A DNA stretch of 12,080 nucleotides from Clostridiales bacterium UBA1446. Lineage in GTDB: Bacteria > Bacillota > Clostridia > Oscillospirales > Oscillospiraceae. The DNA is taken from NCBI GenBank assembly GCA_002329245.1, contig DCTG01000024.1, forward strand, positions 7,419-19,498. The letters are read 5' to 3'. The notes under the pieces were generated by a model. The model was not told the origin of the DNA and made no database searches. It saw only the letters and a list, made by a program, of their open reading frames with translations. The position numbers and the translations under genes are program-made. Numbering within the stretch: position 1 is the stretch's first letter; each line of letters starts with the position of its first letter. Shown piece by piece: positions 6,837 through 12,080 of this stretch.

Positions 6837-6869
6837 ATGAGGGCGTTTGTTTGGAAGTTGCGTGGATGA
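6837..6869 (+). CDS. Ten-residue leader ORF overlapping the permease start
   Basis: ATG at 6837 opens a 10-codon frame (MRAFVWKLRG) whose TGA (6867-6869) overlaps the permease ATG (6866-6868) as ATGA. GGGGG lies 9 bases upstream and GGAG 2 bases upstream, so initiation is plausible but not ideal. If translated, it would couple ribosome delivery to the permease start. The peptide has no recognisable family and may be a chance ORF. Confidence 0.35.
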   Translation: MRAFVWKLRG

Positions 6870-7792
6870 TTGCGGAGCGGGTGGCCGTTCTGCTTCTGCT
6901 TGTGGGTTTGGGTGTTCTGGTCCGCCGGGCCGGAATCATCGATTCCGTTCTTGCCCGGAAGCTTTCGAATTTTTTATTGCTCGTTGTGAACCCTGTTTTG
7001 ATTGTGAAAGCCTATTTAAGGCCGTTTGACGCGGGTGAAATCAGGTGCTATGCCGCGGCTTTCGCGCTTTCCATTCTCGCGCACGGGCTTTGGGCTCTTT
7101 TGGCTCCAGTTTTCATACGCCGCCGGGAGGATACGGAATACAGGCAGGAGCGGCTGGCCTCCATTTATCCAAACTGCGGCTTCATGGCAATCCCGCTGGT
7201 GGTCGCCATTTTAGGGGAGACCGGGGCTTTCTACATTATCGCGTTTTTGAGCGTGCAGGCGGTTTACCTTTGGAGCCACGGTTTAGGCTGCTTGGGGGGC
7301 AGGCGCCACATACGGCCTCGGAAGATGCTCGTTAACCCCGGCGTAATCAGCCTGTCGATCGGGCTTTTACTTTATTTCACCCAACTGCCTCTGCCCAATC
7401 TCGTGCGCGAAGCGGTGAGTGACATAGCCTCCATGAACACGCCTCTTGCGATGGTGCTGACCGGCGTGTTTCTGTCGGAGGTGAAGCCGCGGGAACTGTT
7501 CGGTGACATTCGGGTATTCCGCGCGGCCGCATTGCGGCTTCTCCTGTTTCCCGCGCTGTTTCTTGTCCTGCTGCGTATTTCGGGGTTTCCCGGCTGGTTT
7601 CAGGGAGCGGATGAGGTCTACCTTGCCGTCGCGGTGGTGACGGCTTGTCCGACCGCCGCGTTCTCCATTTTATTTTCCGCCCGGATGAATCTTTCCGGGG
7701 CGCACAGCGCAAAACTTGTGGCGGTCTCCACCATACTGTCCATTCTTACGCTCCCCGTTATTACCTATTTCGCGCAGGCCATTTTATCATGA
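6866..7792 (+). CDS. AEC-family (auxin efflux carrier type) permease
   Basis: A 308-residue, strongly hydrophobic protein with about ten membrane segments, matching the length and motifs of the bacterial AEC/Mem_trans family. Bacterial members export or exchange malate and other carboxylates; many have no known substrate. Family signs are the opening GLGVLVRRAGIID (14-26), NPVLIVKAY (42-50), YPNCGFMAIPLV (101-112) with the typical N-x-G-F-x-x-I-P pattern, VNPGVISLSIGLLLYF (156-171), MNTPLAMVLTGVFLSE (190-205) and CPTAAFSILFSARMN (261-275) near the C-terminus. The ATG at 6866 has GGAAG 8 bases upstream and begins right before the first membrane helix. Further-upstream TTG starts (such as 6809) would add an uncharacteristic polar tail. 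It lies 81 bases after recG with no T-rich terminator between. A CCCCC/GGGGG complementarity (about 6795-6827) could form a hairpin. Substrate unknown. Confidence 0.87.
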   Translation: MIAERVAVLLLLVGLGVLVRRAGIIDSVLARKLSNFLLLVVNPVLIVKAYLRPFDAGEIRCYAAAFALSILAHGLWALLAPVFIRRREDTEYRQERLASIYPNCGFMAIPLVVAILGETGAFYIIAFLSVQAVYLWSHGLGCLGGRRHIRPRKMLVNPGVISLSIGLLLYFTQLPLPNLVREAVSDIASMNTPLAMVLTGVFLSEVKPRELFGDIRVFRAAALRLLLFPALFLVLLRISGFPGWFQGADEVYLAVAVVTACPTAAFSILFSARMNLSGAHSAKLVAVSTILSILTLPVITYFAQAILS

Positions 7793-7806
7793 AATGAGGA
7801 ATTTCG

Positions 7807-8199
7807 TTGAACCGTATTTTACAGTTTTTTCAGGGACGGTACGGTATGGACCAGCTGAATCTCGCGCTTCTCCTCTGCGGCTTCGTCGTACAAGGGCTTA
7901 ACCGGCTGTTCTTTTCGCCCTGGGTTGAAGCTTTGGGGCTGGTATTCCTGCTCTTGGCGGCGCTCCGGTTCCTGTCCCGGAAAAAGGAACGCCGGGCGAC
8001 GGAAAACGAGCTGTTTTTGAGCGTGTGGCGACCGTTTCTTTCCTGGCTGCGCGAGCTGCGGGAGCGCTGGCGTGACAGAAAGCTGTATCGCTATTTCCAT
8101 TGCCCGGAGTGCAGCCAAACGGTCCGTGTCCCGAAGCGCAAAGGGAAAATCCGCATTTCCTGCCCGCGGTGCGGGAACGCGTTTGTGAAAAAAACATGA
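7807..8199 (+). CDS. Small membrane-anchored zinc-ribbon protein
   Basis: A 130-residue protein without an assigned function. Two hydrophobic segments (about residues 17-35 and 39-56) make a probable membrane hairpin. A strongly basic and amphipathic stretch follows (57-95, rich in Arg/Lys/Glu). A C-terminal zinc ribbon uses Cys99, Cys102, Cys119 and Cys122 in CPEC and CPRC knuckles, separated by a very basic turn (VRVPKRKGKIRI) suited to nucleic acid or phospholipid contact. The start is TTG at 7807 with GAGG 7 bases upstream (7796-7799). An internal ATG at 7846 would keep both membrane segments but has a poorer ribosome binding site. Only 14 bases separate it from the permease gene, so it is likely co-transcribed with it. 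A structure-function assignment is not possible from sequence alone. Confidence 0.75.
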   Translation: MNRILQFFQGRYGMDQLNLALLLCGFVVQGLNRLFFSPWVEALGLVFLLLAALRFLSRKKERRATENELFLSVWRPFLSWLRELRERWRDRKLYRYFHCPECSQTVRVPKRKGKIRISCPRCGNAFVKKT

Positions 8200-8204
8200 T
8201 CAGA

Positions 8205-8257
8205 AAAAAGAGGTCTGCCGCAATCGGATGTAAGTCCGGTGTGCGGCAGACCTTTTT
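8205..8257. terminator. Bidirectional terminator between convergent genes
   Basis: AGGTCTGCCGCA (8211-8222) and TGCGGCAGACCT (8242-8253) form a perfect 12-bp stem. The 19-base loop contains a smaller hairpin, CGGA (8225-8228) with TCCG (8235-8238). Five T bases follow on the plus strand (8253-8257), and a run of six A bases precedes the stem, giving T6 on the minus strand. It ends the rightward zinc-ribbon gene and the leftward nitroreductase gene. Confidence 0.9.
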
Positions 8258-8266
8258 AGCGAATGG

Positions 8267-8800
8267 TTAGGGGAGGAATCTCACCAGTTCCTCCAATGGT
8301 TTGCGCGGGGTAGGCTGTTTGGGTTCCGCTTTTGCGTAGCCGACCGCAAGGATGAGCCAAATCTGCTTATCTTCGGGGATGCCGAGCAGCTCCCGGAGCG
8401 GCTTTTCCTCAAAATAACCGATAATGCAGGTGGCAAGGCCCTGCGCCGCGGCTGCAAGTGTAAAATAGGCCGCCGCGATGCCGATGTCTGTTTGCCAGTA
8501 GGCGCGCCGGGGAGGCGGCTTGCCCGTGCGGGGGTCATGTTCTGCCTGCCCTCCATAGAGGACGACAAAGGTTCCGCACTGGTCGGCGAACTGGTTAAAA
8601 CCCTCGATTTTCGTATATTTGATCAGGCCGGTACGAGGCTCTCCGCCGTTCACGACGACATAGCGGCAGGGCTGGCTGTTGCGCGAGGAGGGAGCTCGGC
8701 GCGCCGCCTCCAAGCAGGCAAGGAGTTTTTCCTTTTCAACCGGGCGGTCTGCATAATTGCGGCAGCTGAAGCGACGGTTTACGGTTTCAAAAAAATCCAT
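8267..8800 (-). CDS. Nitroreductase-family FMN oxidoreductase
   Basis: A 177-residue protein, in the size range of the small nitroreductases. These FMN enzymes work as dimers and use NAD(P)H to reduce nitro groups, quinones or other acceptors, usually with broad and uncertain physiological substrates. Signs are RRFSCRNY (9-16), where Arg9/Arg10, Ser12 and Arg14 match the phosphate-binding RRSxR pattern, then APSSRNSQP (36-44), DIGIAAAYFTLAAAAQGLA (105-123) and LAVGYA (151-156). The C-terminal part carries the usual GIPED loop. The ATG at 8800 follows a GGGGGG tract 6-7 bases upstream and matches the family N-terminus; the longer reading to 8860 adds a non-family tail. It lies 75 bases after the radical SAM gene in the same direction, with no hairpin terminator between. 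It may be part of that operon or have its own weak promoter. Confidence 0.9.
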   Translation of the reverse strand: MDFFETVNRRFSCRNYADRPVEKEKLLACLEAARRAPSSRNSQPCRYVVVNGGEPRTGLIKYTKIEGFNQFADQCGTFVVLYGGQAEHDPRTGKPPPRRAYWQTDIGIAAAYFTLAAAAQGLATCIIGYFEEKPLRELLGIPEDKQIWLILAVGYAKAEPKQPTPRKPLEELVRFLP

Positions 8801-8875
8801 ATGGATCCCCCCAAAGACGCGTGCGATAAAACGCGGAAATGAAGCAGGGCGAAAAGACAAACAGGCGAATCTTCC

Positions 8876-9478
8876 TTATTCGATGTATTGGCGCACCCGC
8901 AGCTCCGCTCCCATGTGTTCCGCAAGTTTCCGGCAGGCTTCAATCTCCTCCGCGGAGAGGGGGAGATCCACCACGGTCAAAATGACGCGGATGCCGGCTT
9001 TGACCGCCGCAGAGGAAAATGCAAGCATTGCCTCCCAGGCGGCGGGACCGAAGGAGGGACAGGTGCGCTCCAAGTAACGCTCCGGCGTAGAGGCGTTGAG
9101 CGAGACGGAAAGTACGTCAATCTTACCGGGAAGCTCCGGCACCACGTCCCGGCCGAGGATCAGCCTGGCATGCCCGTTGGTGTCCATCCGGATGGTAAGA
9201 GGCTGCCGTTCCTTTATGCGCGCGCAGACCCAAAGGATATCGTCTAAGCGGTAGGTCGGTTCGCCGTAGCCGCAGAAGACCAGTTGTTCGTACCGGGAAA
9301 GGTCGCGGCGGAGAATATCCTCCAAAATTTCCTCACGGCTCGGCTCCCGCGAAAGCCAGAGATTGTCCGTATATATTCCTCCGCTGTGGTTCTTCCGCAG
9401 GCAAAACGTGCAGGCGCAGTCGCACCGGTTGGTCACGTTGACATACAGACTTCCGCCGTATTCGTAGGTGATGGTCAT
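8876..9478 (-). CDS. TatD-associated radical SAM protein
   Basis: A compact 200-residue radical SAM protein. The CxxxCxxC cluster motif is Cys19, Cys23 and Cys26 within NRCDCACTFCLRKN (17-30), with an additional Cys21 inside it. The SAM-binding GYGEPT motif follows at 70-75. The opening YGGSLYVNVTNRC and the linkage to tatD match the family annotated as TatD-linked radical SAM (TIGR04038 as I recall it), whose reaction is unknown. It is too short for a C-terminal SPASM or auxiliary cluster domain, although other cysteines (69, 85, 140, 182) are present. The ATG at 9478 overlaps the tatD TGA as ATGA, which points to coupled translation. The tight gene linkage implies a shared process, perhaps acting on a nucleic acid or a TatD product, but that is inference. 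Confidence 0.88.
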   Translation of the reverse strand: MTITYEYGGSLYVNVTNRCDCACTFCLRKNHSGGIYTDNLWLSREPSREEILEDILRRDLSRYEQLVFCGYGEPTYRLDDILWVCARIKERQPLTIRMDTNGHARLILGRDVVPELPGKIDVLSVSLNASTPERYLERTCPSFGPAAWEAMLAFSSAAVKAGIRVILTVVDLPLSAEEIEACRKLAEHMGAELRVRQYIE

Positions 9479-10248
9479 AGGGCATCCCCAATCCGGAAAA
9501 ATGTTTTTCCATTTGCCGTTGTGATTTCGGCCGTTTCCTCCAAAGTCCAGCCGCGCAGTGCCGCAACGGTTTCCGCCGTACGGTACAGAAGCGAGGAGTC
9601 GTTCCGGCGGCCGCGGAAGGGCTCCGGCGACAGGTAAGGGGCGTCGGTCTCAATCATAAGCCGGTCCGCGGGCATCCACGCGATTACTTCATGGGCCCGC
9701 CGCGCGTTTTTAAAGGTGATCGCTCCGGTGAAGGAGAGATACCAGCCCATTCGAACGAGCAGTTTCGCCTGTTCCAACGAGCCGGAATAACAATGAAAAA
9801 CGCCCGTTACCTGCGGAAATTCCCGAATGATGGTCATGACGTCCCCGTGCGCCTCCCGGTCGTGCAGGATGACGGGAAGAGAACACTCCCGCGCAAGGGC
9901 AAGATGCTCCCGCAAAACCTGCTGCTGCACCTCTCTCGGGGAATAATCATAGTGATAGTCAAGCCCGATCTCCCCGATCGCCACGACCTTCGGATGGGAG
10001 GCAAGGCGCCGCAGCAGCTCCATGTCGCCTTCCTGCATGCCGCTTGCCTCATGCGGATGAAAGCCGACGGCGGCATATACGTGGGGATGGCGTTGCGCCA
10101 TACCGATTACCATCATAGCGGAGGAAAGGTCCTGCGCCGGGTTGACGACCAGCGAAACGCCCTTCTCCGGCAGGGAAGAGAGCAGCGCGTCCCGGTCGGT
10201 ATCGAAGGCTTCGTCGTCGTAATGGGCGTGCGTATCGAACAGTTCCAT
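9475..10248 (-). CDS. tatD: TatD-family metal-dependent deoxyribonuclease
   Basis: A 257-residue TIM-barrel hydrolase of usual TatD length. TatD proteins are Mg2+-dependent 3'-5' exonucleases acting on single-stranded DNA or RNA; related YcfH/YabD proteins are similar. Metal and catalytic residues are in place: DTHAHY (5-10) with His7 and His9, GEIGLDYHY (92-100) with Glu93, HDRE (129-132) with His129, FHCYSGS (151-157) with His152, and ETDAPYLSPEPFRGRRN (200-216) with Asp202. After this Asn the usual Glu-Pro reads Asp-Ser, a minor departure. The ATG at 10248 matches the family start; the in-frame extension upstream lies inside metG in another frame. It begins 4 bases after the metG stop with only an AAGG near the start, so it is probably coupled to metG translation. 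Confidence 0.95.
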   Translation of the reverse strand: MELFDTHAHYDDEAFDTDRDALLSSLPEKGVSLVVNPAQDLSSAMMVIGMAQRHPHVYAAVGFHPHEASGMQEGDMELLRRLASHPKVVAIGEIGLDYHYDYSPREVQQQVLREHLALARECSLPVILHDREAHGDVMTIIREFPQVTGVFHCYSGSLEQAKLLVRMGWYLSFTGAITFKNARRAHEVIAWMPADRLMIETDAPYLSPEPFRGRRNDSSLLYRTAETVAALRGWTLEETAEITTANGKTFFRIGDAL

Positions 10249-10252
10249 GGCC

Positions 10253-12080
10253 TTAATGAATGCTCGCGCCGGAGGGCACGGAATCGTCCACGAAAATGAC
10301 CGAGGCACCGTCGCATCGATCCGCGGCCAGCAGCATGCCCTGGGACTCCACGCCGCGCAGTTTCGCGGGCTGGAGATTATAGACCAAAATAATCTTTTTG
10401 CCGACCAGCTGCTCGGGTTTATACCACGGGGCGATGCCGGAGACGATTTGCCGTTCCTCTCCGCCCACGTCAAGGAGAAGGCGCAGCAGTTTGTCGGACT
10501 TTTTCACCGGCTCGCAGAACTTGACTTCCGCCACACGAAGTTTCACTTTGCCAAAGTCGTCGATGGAGATGAGGGGAGTTTCTGGCTGGGGCTCCTCCGC
10601 CGGCGAAGCGGCCTCGTAGTTTGTGTCCGTCGCGGGTTTCTGTTCCGCCGGCGGGGAGGTTAAGGCCGCAAGTTCCGTCTCTAAATCCAGGCGGGGAAAG
10701 AGGGCCGGGCCGCGGCTGACGGTATAGCTTTCCGGTATTCCCCAGACAAGACTGTCCCAGCTTTTGAGCGCTTCGTCCTGGATTCCCAATTGGGCAAAAA
10801 TTGCTTCCGCCGTCTGCGGCATATAGGGTGAGATCAGGATACCGGCAAATCGCAGCGCCTCGCATAGATGATACAGCACGGCGCCGAGCCTCGGCGACTC
10901 CGATTCGCTTTTCGATAAAATCCAAGGTGTGGTTTCGTCAATATATTTGTTTGCCCTTGAAATGAGCTTCCAGACTTCCGAAATGGCGTTGGTAAAGAGG
11001 AGAGCTTCCATAGACTCCTCATATTTCCGGGGCGTTGTCTTAGCCAAGGAAATCAAATCCTCATCCGATTCCGCGGACTTACGGACCTGGGGCAGCGTTC
11101 CGCCGAAATACTTTTCCACCATGGTCACGGTGCGGGATAAGAGGTTTCCAAGGTCGTTTGCAAGATCCGAGTTGATGCGCTGAATCAGCGCCTCGTTGGA
11201 AAAGACGCCGTCCTGGCCGAAGGGCATCTCGCGCATCAGGAAATAGCGGACGGCGTCCACGCCGTAGCGGGAACAGAGAACGACGGGATCCACGACGTTT
11301 CCTTTGGATTTTGACATTTTGCCGCCTTCCAGGAGCAGCCAGCCGTGGCCGAAAACGCGTTTCGGCAACGGCTCGCCCAAGGCCATCAGCATGATAGGCC
11401 AGATAATGGTGTGGAAACGGACGATCTCCTTGCCCACAAGCTGGACGTCTGCCGGCCAGTATTTCCGGTAGAGGCTGTCGTCCTCGCTCCCCCAGCCGAG
11501 CGCGGTGATATAATTGGATAAGGCGTCCAGCCAGACATAGACGACGTGCCCCGGGTCGAAGGTGACGGGGATACCCCACTGAAAGCTGGTGCGTGAAACG
11601 CAGAGATCTTCCAGACCCGGCTTAATGAAATTGTTCATCATTTCGTTTAATCGGCTTTGAGGCTGGATAAATTCCGGGTGGGCCTTATAGTGCGCAACCA
11701 GACGGTCCGCGTATTTGGACATCCGGAAAAAGTAGCTTTCCTCTTTTGCAAGCTTCACCGGGCGGCCGCAGTCGGGGCAGTTCCCGTCGGATGCCTGGGT
11801 GGCCGTCCAGAAGGCCTCGCAATCGGTGCAGTATAAGCCTTCATATTCGCTTTTGTAAATGTCGCCCTGGTCATAGAGCTTTTTAAACATTTTTTGAATG
11901 GCAGCGACATGATAGTCGTCCGTGGTGCGGATGAATTTGTCGTTGGAAATATTGAGAAGCTTCCAAAGATCCCGGATGCCGGCCACAATCTCGTCAACAA
12001 ATTCCTTGGGCGTCTTTCCCGCTTCGTTAGCCCGCAGTTCGATTTTCTGGCCGTGTTCGTCGGTGCCGGTCAGGAACATC
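10253..12080 (-). CDS. metG: Methionyl-tRNA synthetase, 5' end outside the window
   Basis: The last 608 residues of a class I methionyl-tRNA synthetase, which charges tRNA-Met in the cytoplasm. The visible part starts in the conserved FLTGTDEHGQK segment, so roughly 35-40 N-terminal residues with the HIGH motif lie beyond position 12080. The Met at 12079 is internal. In the visible part, Cys84, Cys87, Cys101 and Cys104 (CTDC and CPDC) form the zinc knuckle. KMSKS is at 254-258, after the Rossmann fold. The anticodon-binding helical domain follows. A Pro/Ala/Glu-rich linker (about 471-503) joins a C-terminal OB-fold tRNA-binding domain of the Trbp111/EMAP II type (504-608, opening ISIDDFGKVKLRVAEV). 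The full protein would be about 645-650 residues, normal for the two-domain bacterial form. It leads the metG-tatD-radical SAM group; its promoter, and any T-box leader, would be outside the window. Confidence 0.96.
   Translation of the reverse strand, partial: MFLTGTDEHGQKIELRANEAGKTPKEFVDEIVAGIRDLWKLLNISNDKFIRTTDDYHVAAIQKMFKKLYDQGDIYKSEYEGLYCTDCEAFWTATQASDGNCPDCGRPVKLAKEESYFFRMSKYADRLVAHYKAHPEFIQPQSRLNEMMNNFIKPGLEDLCVSRTSFQWGIPVTFDPGHVVYVWLDALSNYITALGWGSEDDSLYRKYWPADVQLVGKEIVRFHTIIWPIMLMALGEPLPKRVFGHGWLLLEGGKMSKSKGNVVDPVVLCSRYGVDAVRYFLMREMPFGQDGVFSNEALIQRINSDLANDLGNLLSRTVTMVEKYFGGTLPQVRKSAESDEDLISLAKTTPRKYEESMEALLFTNAISEVWKLISRANKYIDETTPWILSKSESESPRLGAVLYHLCEALRFAGILISPYMPQTAEAIFAQLGIQDEALKSWDSLVWGIPESYTVSRGPALFPRLDLETELAALTSPPAEQKPATDTNYEAASPAEEPQPETPLISIDDFGKVKLRVAEVKFCEPVKKSDKLLRLLLDVGGEERQIVSGIAPWYKPEQLVGKKIILVYNLQPAKLRGVESQGMLLAADRCDGASVIFVDDSVPSGASIH

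Noticed and set aside
8801..8875. Separate promoter for the nitroreductase gene
   Set aside because: No pair of -35 and -10 hexamers on the minus strand with good match and spacing is visible in this 75-base gap; co-transcription is equally possible.
9691..10299. Plus-strand ORF (202 codons) opposite tatD
   Set aside because: tatD has all catalytic residues in the other strand; this frame is its shadow.
10249..10473. N-terminal extension of TatD into metG
   Set aside because: The DTHAHY segment belongs at the protein start in this family, and the extension is out-of-frame metG sequence.
1..12080. CRISPR arrays, tRNA or rRNA genes, insertion sequences, phage or defence genes
   Set aside because: I looked for spaced direct repeats, terminal inverted repeats, tRNA T-arm patterns and transposase, integrase or nuclease motifs other than TatD and RecG, and found none.

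Overview
This 12 kb window reads as an ordinary chromosomal segment of a GC-rich member of the Clostridia (Bacillota). The Oscillospirales/Ruminococcaceae range is an inference, not a measurement. The reasons are strong Shine-Dalgarno sequences, use of TTG starts (recG and a small membrane protein), a DegV-family protein, the TatD plus radical-SAM pair, and many AT-rich sigma-A-like promoters set in otherwise GC-rich DNA. I see no tRNA or rRNA, CRISPR array, transposase, phage gene or integration scar. Base composition looks even throughout.

Layout from left to right. (1) A leftward DegV-family fatty-acid-binding protein (127-1005), with possible RNA structure and a possible terminator hairpin beyond its stop. 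(2) A 457-base divergent intergenic region (1006-1462) with promoter candidates facing both ways, a tandem 10-bp repeat and a leader hairpin. (3) A rightward Old Yellow Enzyme-type flavin/iron-sulfur reductase of 654 residues (1463-3427) with a strong hairpin after it. (4) A LysR-type regulator with its own promoter and a textbook terminator (3672-4649). (5) A rightward cluster: recG, a 10-residue leader ORF, an AEC-family permease and a small membrane protein with a zinc ribbon (4718-8199). (6) A hairpin terminator at 8211-8257 that can serve both strands. (7) A leftward group read from the right edge: metG (5' end outside the window), tatD, a TatD-associated radical SAM protein, then a small nitroreductase (12080 to 8267).

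Working relationships. The LysR regulator next to the reductase suggests a small substrate-responsive reductive module, but the substrate is not readable from sequence. metG, tatD and the radical SAM gene are separated by 4 bases and then overlap by 4 bases, so they are very likely co-transcribed and translationally coupled. recG starts at TTG; its promoter appears to use the T-tract of the upstream lysR terminator as its -35 region, and an out-of-frame ATG lies between its ribosome binding site and the TTG.

I did not find a convincing new multi-gene system. The observations most worth following up are the reductase/LysR locus with its atypical active-site motif, the overlapping tatD/radical-SAM pair of unknown function, the small membrane zinc-ribbon protein, the leader ORF before the permease, and the possible structured RNA at the left edge.
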